Source: Verrucomicrobiota bacterium (lineage in GTDB: Bacteria > Verrucomicrobiota > Verrucomicrobiia > Opitutales > Seribacteraceae). From it: 39,055 nucleotides of DNA. Where the stretch lies: assembly GCA_027593365.1 (NCBI GenBank), contig JAQCIX010000002.1:1-39055 (forward strand), written 5' to 3'. A program made the position numbers and the translations under genes. Position 1 is the stretch's first letter; every line of letters starts with the position of its first letter. Below the pieces are notes generated by a model. It searched no databases. It was not told where the DNA came from and saw only the letters and a program-made list of their open reading frames with translations. Below, in pieces: positions 8,167 to 17,161 of this stretch.

Positions 8167-9306
8167 ATGAATTTTAAAATAAACAGAGATCACTTCAGTG
8201 CTGGACTGCAACTCGTCTCCAATGTTGTTGGTTCCCGGAAGACCATGCCAATTCTCCAGAATGTGCTTATCGAAGCAACCGAAGGTAGCGTTTACCTGTC
8301 TACAACAAATTTGGATTTAGGAATCAAATGCTCGATAGTAGCCAATGTGGAAGAAAAAGGATCTGTAACATTACCAGTAAAAGAACTCCTCAGGATAGTT
8401 AGAGAATTAGCGGATATGGAGGTCAATGTGACCGCAAAAGATACTCCAAAAGCAACGATATCAACCCGAGGATCAATCTTTAACATTGTTGGCATGGAGA
8501 GCAAAGAGTTTCCACCACTCCCAGAATTAGAGAGCAGCAAAAGCTTTGTCTTACAAAGAGAGGAACTAACAAATATGCTGAAGAGCGTTTCATATGCTCA
8601 GTCCGTAAATGAAGAAAGATACATGCTAAAGGGCGTATTTTTCCAAAAGGAAAACGACACAATATCTCTAGTCGCTACGGATGGCAGAAGGTTGGCTGTT
8701 ACCAGCAAAAACGAGAACTCCAAAGAAGAAAACAGTGGCGAGTTTATTTTGCCATCAATGACGGTCGCAGAATTGGAAAGATTGCCCAATGTGGCACAGG
8801 AAATCGAGCTTAACTTTACAGACCGACAGGTTTCCCTTAAGTTGACAATTCCAGAAGAAAAAGAATCAGGAAACGGATTCAAATCATCAATATACCTAGT
8901 ATCTAAAGTAGTTGAAGGAAAGTATCCAAACTTTAAACAAGTCATTCCAAAAGACGATTTTAACAAAGCGACTGTGGAAAGAGAATTAATGCTAGAGTGT
9001 GTGCACAGAGCAGCATTAGTATCAGACGAAAAAGTGACCCTAAGACTAAAACAAAATGAGATGGAAATTTTCGGTCAAAGTACTTTAGGCGACGCAAGTG
9101 AATCAATGCCTATCGAGTATGAAGGCGAAGATGCGGTAGTTTCGTTTAATCCGAAATTCCTTTTGGATCCATTAAAGTCAATAAACCATGACAAAGTAGT
9201 TTTTGAATTTAGAGATGATATGAGTCCGGGGGTTTTTAAGGTTAACACAGAAGAAGCAAACCCAACAAATTTCCTCTGTGTTGTCATGCCGATCAGGACA
9301 GATTAA
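8167..9306 (+). CDS. dnaN: DNA polymerase III beta subunit (sliding clamp)
   Basis: 379 residues from ATG 8167. The start is chosen because the conserved clamp N-terminus MNFKINRDHFSAGLQLVSNVVGSRKTMPIL begins there in family register (shown in pieces: FKINRDHF, then SRKTMPILQNVLI). Three repeated clamp domains follow, with SYAQSVNEERYMLKGVFF opening domain 2 and the family-typical C-terminal VVMPIR for ligand contact. As a ring-shaped dimer it tethers DNA polymerase III to DNA. dnaA and recF, frequent partners, are absent here, so this is a detached dnaN. Its stop is 19 bp from the convergent kamA stop, with no terminator between. Confidence 0.95.
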   Translation: MNFKINRDHFSAGLQLVSNVVGSRKTMPILQNVLIEATEGSVYLSTTNLDLGIKCSIVANVEEKGSVTLPVKELLRIVRELADMEVNVTAKDTPKATISTRGSIFNIVGMESKEFPPLPELESSKSFVLQREELTNMLKSVSYAQSVNEERYMLKGVFFQKENDTISLVATDGRRLAVTSKNENSKEENSGEFILPSMTVAELERLPNVAQEIELNFTDRQVSLKLTIPEEKESGNGFKSSIYLVSKVVEGKYPNFKQVIPKDDFNKATVERELMLECVHRAALVSDEKVTLRLKQNEMEIFGQSTLGDASESMPIEYEGEDAVVSFNPKFLLDPLKSINHDKVVFEFRDDMSPGVFKVNTEEANPTNFLCVVMPIRTD

Positions 9307-9325
9307 CAATCATCTGACCCTGTTA

Positions 9326-10456
9326 CTAATGGGATTGATATATAAATTCCCTGTTTTCGAAATTTTTTAATTTCCAGGTCTTGCCCTGTACCTCCTTAAC
9401 ATAATTAGGATTAATGGGAATTTTGCCACCACCGCCGGGAGCATCAATAACAAATTGAGGGATGGCGTACCCTGTTGTTGTGCCACGCAAGCCCTCAATA
9501 ATTTCAATGCCCTTATGAACGGGTGTCCTGAAATGAGAACTTCCAGGAACTAAGTCACATTGATAGAGATAGTAAGGGCGGACTTTCATGATAAGAAGTC
9601 TGTGGATTAAACTTCTCATAATATCCACATTATCATTAATACCATTAAGTAGGACAGATTGGTTACCTAAGGGTATTCCAGAATTAACTAGCTTGTGACA
9701 AGCGTCTTTTAGTTCAATCGTACACTCCCTAGGGTGGTTAACATGGATACTCATCCACACATTGGGGTGCCCCCGTAAAGCATCAATCAATCCGTCAGTT
9801 ACTCGTTGTGGTAAAAAAACCGGCAACCTGGATCCTAATCGAATAAATTCAACATGAGAAATGTTAGATAATTCGTTTATAAGAAAGGACAATTTAGAGT
9901 CAGATAATAAGAGCGGATCACCACCACTAAGTAAAACATCTCTAACCTCGGTATGTTTTCGGATATAATCTAAATTCTTTTCAAAGTTTGGATGAAAACC
10001 ATAACCCTGTGCGTTAGAGACCATCCGACTTCTTGTACAATATCTACAATAAGAACCACAGCGGTCTGTTGTAAGAAAAAGAACTCGATCTGGATACCTA
10101 TGTACTAGACCAGAAACAACCATGGATCCTTCTTCCCCTACGGGATCTGGGTCTTCGTACGGTAATACAACACTTTCCTTATTTGTGGGAATAACCTGTT
10201 TCCTGATGGGGCAATCAGGATCTGATGGATTGATCAGATTAAAAAAATGGGGAGTTACAGAAACTAATAATTTGCTACTTGAAAGACTGAGACCCTCGGA
10301 CTCACTTTCAGAAATCTTAAGGTACTTTTCGAATTGTTCTTTTTGGTTTAAGCGATTACGCATTTGCCACTTCCAGTCATTCCATTCGACATCTGAGGTG
10401 CCACACCAATACCCCTTGCCAGAATGCCAGTTTTCAAGGTTGTCTAAAGGAAACAT
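9326..10456 (-). CDS. kamA: Lysine 2,3-aminomutase, KamA-family radical SAM enzyme
   Basis: 376 residues. The radical-SAM cluster motif CGSYCRYC supplies Cys133, Cys137 and Cys140. The C-terminal part has DAPGGGGK, with Lys345 as the expected PLP-binding lysine and the Asp that contacts substrate lysine, plus a second conserved Asp in YLYQCDLVPG. These features fit true lysine 2,3-aminomutases; EF-P modifying EpmB proteins lack PGGGGK as I recall them. The reaction converts L-lysine to L-beta-lysine, which feeds N-acetyl-beta-lysine osmolyte synthesis or lysine breakdown. No acetyltransferase (AblB) or EF-P gene is adjacent, so the role is open. An aminomutase for another amino acid is possible. 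Confidence 0.82.
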   Translation of the reverse strand: MFPLDNLENWHSGKGYWCGTSDVEWNDWKWQMRNRLNQKEQFEKYLKISESESEGLSLSSSKLLVSVTPHFFNLINPSDPDCPIRKQVIPTNKESVVLPYEDPDPVGEEGSMVVSGLVHRYPDRVLFLTTDRCGSYCRYCTRSRMVSNAQGYGFHPNFEKNLDYIRKHTEVRDVLLSGGDPLLLSDSKLSFLINELSNISHVEFIRLGSRLPVFLPQRVTDGLIDALRGHPNVWMSIHVNHPRECTIELKDACHKLVNSGIPLGNQSVLLNGINDNVDIMRSLIHRLLIMKVRPYYLYQCDLVPGSSHFRTPVHKGIEIIEGLRGTTTGYAIPQFVIDAPGGGGKIPINPNYVKEVQGKTWKLKNFENREFIYQSH

Positions 10457-10465
10457 ACCGCCTTT

Positions 10466-10493
10466 ATGCTAGATAATTGTAGTGTAATGGCAA
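10466..10493 (-). promoter_or_regulatory. Candidate kamA promoter, close to the start codon
   Basis: On the minus strand TTGCCA (plus-strand 10488-10493) and TAGCAT (10466-10471) are separated by 16 bp. The -10 ends 9 nt before the kamA ATG, so the mRNA would be leaderless or nearly so. Both boxes match consensus at 4 of 6 positions, which is only moderate support. Confidence 0.35.
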
Positions 10494-10509
10494 CCAACAT
10501 CATTAGGTC

Positions 10510-12063
10510 TTAAAAGAAAACACTGTATAAAAACATGCTAGTCCAAGCACAAAAGTAGTAAGAAAATAAGAAATATATTTTATAACGAAAACAAATTTTA
10601 AAACAAAAAGTTAAAAAAATAAATACAAATACAAAAAAATGAAAAACTCCGCTAAAATTAAAGATATAGTATTCATTTTTTGGGAATAAACAAGAGATTT
10701 CATAAAAAGTATTTATTATATAATATATAGTTTTATAAGTGTAATTAATTGTAATTATCAAAAAACTTGAATCAAAGATAAAAAATAAGAAAAGAAACAG
10801 AACATTTAGGATATAAAATAAGAAAACAAAAGGACTAATAAAAATGTTAACAGGAACACTAAGATATGGAAACTTTCCAAAATAATCTAAAATGAGAAAA
10901 AAAGAACCACTTGATGCAGCAATGGAAATGAAAAATAGCAAAACAATATTTTTTAATATTTTATTTCTAAAACCTTTCAAATAATCGTTATTATTCAGTA
11001 TAAATAAAATAAATAAAACAACAGTGAAGGAAAGCTGATTGCTTAGACTAAAAACAGAATCCTTAAAAAAAACAATAAAAGCCATTAATGTAAGACAAAA
11101 GAATATTATCGCCTTATTTTTAATTCTTAAAAAATGAGTAATTTCAAAAAGGCTAATCATCAACAAGGCTCTTAAACCTGTTTGCGGTATTCCAATAAAT
11201 CCCAAATATACCAGGCAAGCGATTATCTTTAATGGCAAATTGAGATAAAATTTATGTTTTATTGGAAAACAAAGAATTGTCATAAAAGCATAAAGAAAAC
11301 CTATATGCAAACCACTAACCGCAAATAAATGAATCGTACCCGTATCCTGTAATTTATCAAAGATATTTTGATTAACAAAAGACTTTGATCCTGTAAACAT
11401 GGCCCAGCCAAATGCAACAGGTTCAGAATTTATTCTTTTAATCTTCTCCTCAAATTGATGAATTAACACTTTAGACTCATCAACCTCGTTCACTGCCAGC
11501 CTTATGTTTGAAATCGATAAAAAGTTGTCACCAGGAAAAGATTCGATGTTTGCCAAGACTTCCACTTCAGAACATAAAGGAAGTTTGTTTTCATAGTACC
11601 GATCGCAGATGATTGCTTTTCTATTAACCCAACCTCCCACAGGAGGCTTGAGCTCCTTAATTATACTAAAGTATTTGTAATTTTTACTTTCCGAATCATA
11701 TTCCTTAATTGGTATAAGCTTAATCCTAAAGTCTTTTTCGAATTTTGATATATTATTTCTTTCGATGGTATTTACTGAACAAAATAATAAAAAAAATATT
11801 GTGATTTCTATAATTAATAACAGGGCAACTTTGATTCTTTGTATTTTGTTAGTTAATATATTTCTTAAAAATATATTGGTTATAACGCAAAAAGAAAATG
11901 CTAAAACCAGTCCAGTCATACCGTAAGATGTAGAAATCCTAAGAATTAAAATATTAATTGTCAAAATAACTAGAATACTTTCAGATTTTAAATTTGATAT
12001 ATAATTACTGATTAATTTGCTTAAACCAGAAAAATAATTTTTAAATGTTATACGAAAGATCAT
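10510..12063 (-). CDS. comEC: ComEC/Rec2-family DNA uptake channel, lacking the metallo-beta-lactamase domain
   Basis: 517 residues. Two or three N-terminal transmembrane helices and an OB-like soluble segment (about 85-200; PPVGGWVNRKAIICDRYY) are followed by the ComEC competence membrane domain, opened by the signature GTIHLFAVSGLHIGFLYAF. About eight more helices run to the C-terminus. In known ComEC proteins this channel passes single-stranded DNA into the cytoplasm; most also have a C-terminal metallo-beta-lactamase domain, missing here, and the protein stops just after the last helix. The gene is strikingly AT-rich, dominated by Ile, Phe, Asn and Lys codons. It starts 2 bp from the divergent rhomboid gene. 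Confidence 0.85.
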   Translation of the reverse strand: MIFRITFKNYFSGLSKLISNYISNLKSESILVILTINILILRISTSYGMTGLVLAFSFCVITNIFLRNILTNKIQRIKVALLLIIEITIFFLLFCSVNTIERNNISKFEKDFRIKLIPIKEYDSESKNYKYFSIIKELKPPVGGWVNRKAIICDRYYENKLPLCSEVEVLANIESFPGDNFLSISNIRLAVNEVDESKVLIHQFEEKIKRINSEPVAFGWAMFTGSKSFVNQNIFDKLQDTGTIHLFAVSGLHIGFLYAFMTILCFPIKHKFYLNLPLKIIACLVYLGFIGIPQTGLRALLMISLFEITHFLRIKNKAIIFFCLTLMAFIVFFKDSVFSLSNQLSFTVVLFILFILNNNDYLKGFRNKILKNIVLLFFISIAASSGSFFLILDYFGKFPYLSVPVNIFISPFVFLFYILNVLFLFLFFIFDSSFLIITINYTYKTIYYIINTFYEISCLFPKNEYYIFNFSGVFHFFVFVFIFLTFCFKICFRYKIYFLFSYYFCAWTSMFLYSVFF

Positions 12064-12065
12064 AT

Positions 12066-12911
12066 ATGTTTTCTGCCAATAGAATATTCAAGCGATCCAT
12101 TTGTGATTCTCTTATATTAATTTTAATTGGCTCATTTATTTTACAATCTATAGTAGGTTTGTTTTTTGAACAAAATTTTATTTATCAGTTTCTTTCATTA
12201 ACTCCACCTCTTTTCTTTTCAGGTCATCTTTGGTCGTTTTTCAGCTATGGTTTTCTACATGATGGGCCATTACACCTCATTATGAATTTGTTAGGATTAC
12301 ATTTCATCTCAAGAAGTGTTGAGGAAAGGGTTGGTCCCACAAAGTTTAAATTTTTTACAGCAAGCTGTTTGCTATCTGGGAGCTTAATCTGGTTGTTATT
12401 TAATTTAGATACAAATTCTCACTTAATTGGCTTTTCTGCCGTGATTTTAGGCTCTCTTTGCTTCTTTTGTTTAGAAAGACCCAATCAGCCCATTACATTT
12501 CTACTTTTTTTTATATTACCCATAACGATCAAACCAAAATGGCTCTTAGCTGGTTTGGTTGGATTAGAAGTTTATGGACTTCTAAATTCTGAACTAACTG
12601 GGTTTGGTGGTATTGCACATTCGGCTCACATTGGAGGTATGTTTGCAGGTTTCTTATATTTTATATTTTTCTCTAAGAATTTAAGCATTCCCATAAAGTT
12701 TACTTTTCAGCATTCTAATGGAAAGAGTCCCAGAAAGAGCAAGGTTTCATTTAATCCTAAACCCAATTACAAAGTGAATTTTGGAATGAATTCATCTATA
12801 AAAATCGAAACAGACCGCATTCTAGATAAAATCAATGAAAAAGGTTTTGGATCCTTGACTTCCAAAGAAAAAGAAACTTTGGAAAAAGCAAAAAAGCTGT
12901 TAGACAGCTAA
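12066..12911 (+). CDS. Rhomboid-family intramembrane serine protease
   Basis: 281 residues from ATG 12066, six transmembrane helices in about residues 14-205 and a soluble basic tail. The rhomboid catalytic dyad is present: Ser124 in GFSA and His188 in AHSAHIGG, plus the loop/helix-2 signature HDGPLHLIMNLLGL around 65-78. It would cleave transmembrane substrates in the inner membrane. An upstream in-frame start at 12045 would overlap comEC; ATG 12066 is preferred. The next gene, a tail-specific protease, starts 13 bp downstream, suggesting a shared envelope-proteolysis transcript. The C-terminal 60 residues (KIETDRILDKINEKGFGSLT) form a helical tail often found on such proteins. Confidence 0.85.
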   Translation: MFSANRIFKRSICDSLILILIGSFILQSIVGLFFEQNFIYQFLSLTPPLFFSGHLWSFFSYGFLHDGPLHLIMNLLGLHFISRSVEERVGPTKFKFFTASCLLSGSLIWLLFNLDTNSHLIGFSAVILGSLCFFCLERPNQPITFLLFFILPITIKPKWLLAGLVGLEVYGLLNSELTGFGGIAHSAHIGGMFAGFLYFIFFSKNLSIPIKFTFQHSNGKSPRKSKVSFNPKPNYKVNFGMNSSIKIETDRILDKINEKGFGSLTSKEKETLEKAKKLLDS

Positions 12912-12924
12912 ATTAGACTTATTC

Positions 12925-15189
12925 ATGATCTACATCCATTTGAAAGCTTGTTTTTTATTGTTCTTCTATATAGCTGGATCATCTTTCGCTATAGCAATTG
13001 ATCCCCCCGTTTTTTCCTCGCAGGCGATTAATTCCAAACAGAGTTATTCTGCACAGCCCACACCATTAGTTCCTAGTCCAATCATGGTGGATGAGACAAA
13101 ATGGCTTTTAAATGCTCTTGAAAAAGCCCATTACAAAAAGCTTTCTATAGAAGATCTCAACGAGAAGTTGTTCTTAGAAAATTATTTAAAAAACTTGGAC
13201 AAACAAAAATTGTTTTTTACGGCTCAAGATCTGGAGGAATTTATTCTTAGGTATGAACCAACCCTCCTTACATACCTCAAGCAAGGAAATTTATTTCCGG
13301 CTTTCGAAATTTATGACTCTTATCGAAAGAATGCATTATCCAGACTAAATCAATCTATAAACTTGTTATCCGGTATTCCTAAATTAGATAACAACCAATC
13401 TTATCAAGTGGATCGTTCCGATTCTGAGTGGGCTCACACCATTCAGCATTTAGACGATGTTTGGAAAAAGCTTATTTCTTATGAGTTTACAAACGAATTA
13501 CTCACTCAGGTGGATGATAATGAAACCTCCCTCGAATTAACTCAGTTTACCCAACGAAAAAGATTGGATGCCCTCGAAAAAATCAAAAAGAAATATGAAA
13601 GATGGCACAAAAATATCACTGAGTTTGAGGCAAGTGATGTACAGGAATTATACTTATCAACGCTTACTCAAATGTTCGACCCTCACACTTCATTTCTTAA
13701 TATCAAAGAGAAGGAAAAATTTGATCAAGCCATGCATAATGAATTTGTAGGCATTGGAGCAGTGCTAACGGATGAAGATGGCTATTGTACTATCAAGGAA
13801 TTGCTACCAGGTGGCCCTGCAGAAGCATCACGAGAATTAGAGGCCGAAGATGTGATTCTTCAGGTTGCCCAGGAAGGGGGCGAATTTGTGGATGTAGTCG
13901 AAATGAAGCTTTCTAAGATAGTGGATCTTATTAAAGGACCCAAAGACACAATTGTATCTTTAAAAATTAGACCTATTAAAAGTCCATCTTCTACAAAAGT
14001 AGTTAAGATTGTTAGAGACAAAATTAAACTCACAGCAAACCTAGCGAGTGCGAGTGTTTATAATATTGAAAATGATCGAGATAACTTAGCTTTTGGTGTA
14101 ATCGAACTTCCCTCGTTCTATGGCTCAAGCGGAGAAGGTCACAAAGCCACTGACGACGTAGAAGAGTTAATCGAAGTACTCAAGGAAGAAGCAATTCAAG
14201 GATTAATATTGGATCTTAGGAGAAACGGAGGAGGCTATCTTAGTGAGGCAGTAAATTTAGCAGGTTTATTCATTTCCCGAGGTCCAGTCGTTCAAGTAAA
14301 AAGCTCGGACGGAAAAATCAGAAAGAAATTCGATTTTAATCCCAAGCTAGCATGGGATGGCCCATTAATTATTTTAGTTTCGAGGTATAGTGCATCTGCA
14401 TCTGAAATTGTAGCAGGAGCACTCAAAAACCACAGAAGAGCAATCATCGTTGGCGACAAATCAACTCACGGAAAAGGTACTGTTCAATCTCTGATTCCCA
14501 TGAATTTACCCTTTTCCATGGGAGTCCAGGACGGCAAGCGAAGTGCAGCGAAAATAACCATTCAAAAATACTACCTACCTTCCGGCGAAAGCACTCAGTT
14601 GACAGGAGTTACAAGCGACATCTCCATGCACTCCATCAATGAATACCTGCCTATTGGTGAATCAGACCTCGATAATGCTCTTGCTTGGGATAAAATACCT
14701 GAAGTTAACTTCAGGCGACCTGAGGGAGAATTCAAATATAATGAAGTGGAGATTAATTTACTTCGCCGATTAAGTGAAAAGAGGCAGCAACAGGAGAAAG
14801 AATTCCAGTATCTCGAAAAAAGCATTTCCTGGTTTAAAGAGAAAAGGGAGCAAAAGGTTGTACCATTGAGCTTAAGCCAGAGATTAAATGAAAAAGCCAT
14901 TGACTCAAATAGATCCCAAATTTTATCAGATGAATTTGATTCTTTAAAAATGTTATCCTTCCCTTCACGAGAAATCGTCTTACAGGTAGTGAAAGATCAA
15001 AAAGAAAAATCTATGGCTATTCGTGGACTCTCCAATGATGAACAAAATTCAACAAAAGATAAATACACCCAATCCGATACTTTAGATATTAGATTACACG
15101 AGAGCCTCAGGATTTTAAGAGACTGGGTAAATGAAACTTCTTATAAACAGATTTCCCACAAAATAGATTCAGGAAAATCAGAAATTTAA
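12925..15189 (+). CDS. Carboxy-terminal processing (tail-specific) protease, S41A family, Prc-like
   Basis: 754 residues with an N-terminal signal peptide (hydrophobic CFLLFFYIAGSSFAIAI), an N-terminal TSP domain, a PDZ domain (about 265-360, GIGAVLTDEDGY..ELLPGGPAEAS), the S41 protease core and a C-terminal charged extension. The Ser/Lys dyad is in YSASASEI (about Ser491) and THGKGTVQ (Lys517). Prc proteases in the periplasm trim or degrade proteins from their C-termini and control murein hydrolases. It follows the rhomboid gene by 13 bp; its stop is only 2 bp from the convergent prmC stop. The length is within the Prc range (about 680-760). Confidence 0.92.
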   Translation: MIYIHLKACFLLFFYIAGSSFAIAIDPPVFSSQAINSKQSYSAQPTPLVPSPIMVDETKWLLNALEKAHYKKLSIEDLNEKLFLENYLKNLDKQKLFFTAQDLEEFILRYEPTLLTYLKQGNLFPAFEIYDSYRKNALSRLNQSINLLSGIPKLDNNQSYQVDRSDSEWAHTIQHLDDVWKKLISYEFTNELLTQVDDNETSLELTQFTQRKRLDALEKIKKKYERWHKNITEFEASDVQELYLSTLTQMFDPHTSFLNIKEKEKFDQAMHNEFVGIGAVLTDEDGYCTIKELLPGGPAEASRELEAEDVILQVAQEGGEFVDVVEMKLSKIVDLIKGPKDTIVSLKIRPIKSPSSTKVVKIVRDKIKLTANLASASVYNIENDRDNLAFGVIELPSFYGSSGEGHKATDDVEELIEVLKEEAIQGLILDLRRNGGGYLSEAVNLAGLFISRGPVVQVKSSDGKIRKKFDFNPKLAWDGPLIILVSRYSASASEIVAGALKNHRRAIIVGDKSTHGKGTVQSLIPMNLPFSMGVQDGKRSAAKITIQKYYLPSGESTQLTGVTSDISMHSINEYLPIGESDLDNALAWDKIPEVNFRRPEGEFKYNEVEINLLRRLSEKRQQQEKEFQYLEKSISWFKEKREQKVVPLSLSQRLNEKAIDSNRSQILSDEFDSLKMLSFPSREIVLQVVKDQKEKSMAIRGLSNDEQNSTKDKYTQSDTLDIRLHESLRILRDWVNETSYKQISHKIDSGKSEI

Positions 15190-15191
15190 CA

Positions 15192-16052
15192 TTATATCTT
15201 GGTTGCGAAAACAAATCGTCTTACCAAAAATTGATCTCGAATAATTTCAAAATCAAATTTTTCTTTTAGTAATTCTTCTAAGAGCACTGCTTGTTTATGA
15301 CCAAACTCTAAGGCCAAGTAACCTCCTTCACATAAAGACTTTTGAGCAATAGAAACTATTTTTTTAATGTCTGAAAAGCCATTTTGAGAGGCAACTAAAG
15401 CAGTAATCGGGTCGTGCGACTGTACTTCGGGTTCAGTAGTCAACCATTCCTTTTTTGAAAGATAAGGTGGGTTGGAAATAATGAGATCAAAAGTGTCAGG
15501 TAAAAACTCATTTTCTAACCAATTAAAGTTTTGCAATGAAACCCTAGAACTGAGTCCAGAAGAATGGCAATTTTCCTCTGCTAAATCCAAAGCACAATTC
15601 GATTTATCATAGCCAACACCAGTCGCCCTCGGCAATTGATTACATAACGCTAAAATGATAGCACCACTTCCGCATCCTAAATCAGCGATTTTACCGGAAA
15701 AATTTGTGGTCAGTCTTTGGGTAACAAAGTCCACGAGATATTCTGTTTCATGTCTAGGCACCAAGGCTCGATTATCGCACTTTAATTGTAAGCCAGCGAA
15801 AGGCACACTACCAAGAATATGCTGTAAAGGTATTCTCTCGCCTCTTTTAATAACGAAGGTTCGTATTTTTTCTAATATGGAATCACTAAGTATTTCCCCG
15901 AATCTCAAGTACAAATCCATCCTTTGGCAACCAAGTGTGTGAGCAATAAGCCACTCGGCATCAGTTTTATGATTTTCAACCCCCTTTTTTTCAAGAAAAT
16001 GAGAAGACTTATTGATCACTTCCAAAATAGAAAGTGATTTATTTTGAATCAT
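15192..16052 (-). CDS. prmC: Peptide chain release factor N5-glutamine methyltransferase
   Basis: 286 residues: a helical N-terminal substrate-binding domain (1-85), then a Rossmann methyltransferase domain with the SAM loop ADLGCGSG (123-130) and the catalytic ISNPPYL (NPPY 194-197). It methylates the glutamine of the GGQ motif in RF1 and RF2, raising termination efficiency. It overlaps the end of prfA by 14 bp, so enzyme and substrate are made from one mRNA, a common bacterial pairing that supports the assignment over other NPPY methylases. Confidence 0.95.
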   Translation of the reverse strand: MIQNKSLSILEVINKSSHFLEKKGVENHKTDAEWLIAHTLGCQRMDLYLRFGEILSDSILEKIRTFVIKRGERIPLQHILGSVPFAGLQLKCDNRALVPRHETEYLVDFVTQRLTTNFSGKIADLGCGSGAIILALCNQLPRATGVGYDKSNCALDLAEENCHSSGLSSRVSLQNFNWLENEFLPDTFDLIISNPPYLSKKEWLTTEPEVQSHDPITALVASQNGFSDIKKIVSIAQKSLCEGGYLALEFGHKQAVLLEELLKEKFDFEIIRDQFLVRRFVFATKI

Positions 16053-17118
16053 CTTTTAATAGATTTTCCAATTTAATAGCTTGGTCATGAGAAATAAGAG
16101 CATCAATTAGATGGTCCAAGTCTCCCATCATTGAGTCATTTAGGGAGTGGGAGGAATAATTAATTCTATGGTCCGTCAAACGGCTTTGGGGAAAATTATA
16201 GGTTCTAATTCTTTCACTTCTATCACCAGAACCCACTTGGTTTTTGCGATCATTTGCGTATTTGGCATCTTCCTCTGCTTGCTTAGCTTGGAGTAGTCTG
16301 GACCTCAGCACTGTCATTGCCTTATTTTTATTCTTAAGCTGGGATCTTTCATCGGCACAGTAAACTTGAATCCCGCTCGGTTTGTGTAAGATTTGTACAG
16401 CAGAATCAGTAGTATTTACACCTTGTCCGCCTGGACCCGAAGCTCGGCAAACACTAATTTCTAAATCTTGGGGATCGATTAAGATTTCAACCTCTTGAGC
16501 CTCTGGGAGAACTGCAACAGTAGCCGTTGATGTATGAATTCGCCCACCAGCTTCTGTAACTGGAATTCGTTGAACACGATGTACCCCGCTTTCGAATCTC
16601 ATTCTAGACCATGCGTCCTCGCCCCTAAAAATAAAGACTACTTCTTTAAAGCCACCAGACTCAGAAGTGCTTTGGCTTAGGCATTCAAATCCCCAAGATT
16701 TATTTTCTCCGTATCTACAATACATCCGAAATAAATCGGCAGCAAATAGAGAAGCCTCATCTCCGCCAGCACCTGCACGAATTTCAACAATGGTATTTTT
16801 CCCCGTATCTTCTTCTTCCGGAAGCATAGCCACCAATAATGAACTTTTTAATTCTGACTCCTTTTGCTCAAGAAACATGATTTCTTCATGAGCAGATTCT
16901 GATAACTCAGGATCTTCTAAAAGCTCTTGGGTCGAGAAAATGTCTTGCTGACAATGTTTAACATTATCAAAAATTTCGATAATCTTACGAATACGAGTGT
17001 GCTCTCTATTTAAAGAGCTTGCCTTTCGAGCATCCTTAAAAACATCAGGCTCGCTAAGTAGTTCTTCAATCTCATGATACCTTTTTCGAAAGGGTTCGAT
17101 ATTTGGTAGCTCTTCCAT
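16039..17118 (-). CDS. prfA: Peptide chain release factor 1
   Basis: 359 residues from ATG 17118, the usual RF1 length; an upstream in-frame start at 17184 would add a hydrophobic stretch foreign to RF1 and is rejected. The codon-recognition tripeptide PVT (186-188, in VQRIPVTEAGGR) fits the RF1 PxT type reading UAA and UAG. The peptidyl-tRNA hydrolysis motif GGQ is at 230-232 (SGPGGQGVNTTDSA). It is followed by overlapping prmC, which methylates that glutamine. The divergent HAD gene begins 43 bp from its start. Confidence 0.96.
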   Translation of the reverse strand: MEELPNIEPFRKRYHEIEELLSEPDVFKDARKASSLNREHTRIRKIIEIFDNVKHCQQDIFSTQELLEDPELSESAHEEIMFLEQKESELKSSLLVAMLPEEEDTGKNTIVEIRAGAGGDEASLFAADLFRMYCRYGENKSWGFECLSQSTSESGGFKEVVFIFRGEDAWSRMRFESGVHRVQRIPVTEAGGRIHTSTATVAVLPEAQEVEILIDPQDLEISVCRASGPGGQGVNTTDSAVQILHKPSGIQVYCADERSQLKNKNKAMTVLRSRLLQAKQAEEDAKYANDRKNQVGSGDRSERIRTYNFPQSRLTDHRINYSSHSLNDSMMGDLDHLIDALISHDQAIKLENLLKDDSK

Positions 17119-17161
17119 AATTATTTTTATATAAACAAGTAAAAGTAGGATAACGATCAAA

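Noticed and set aside
10457-10509. Lysine riboswitch before kamA
   Set aside because: Only 53 bp separate kamA from comEC, too short for that riboswitch, and no matching stems are seen.
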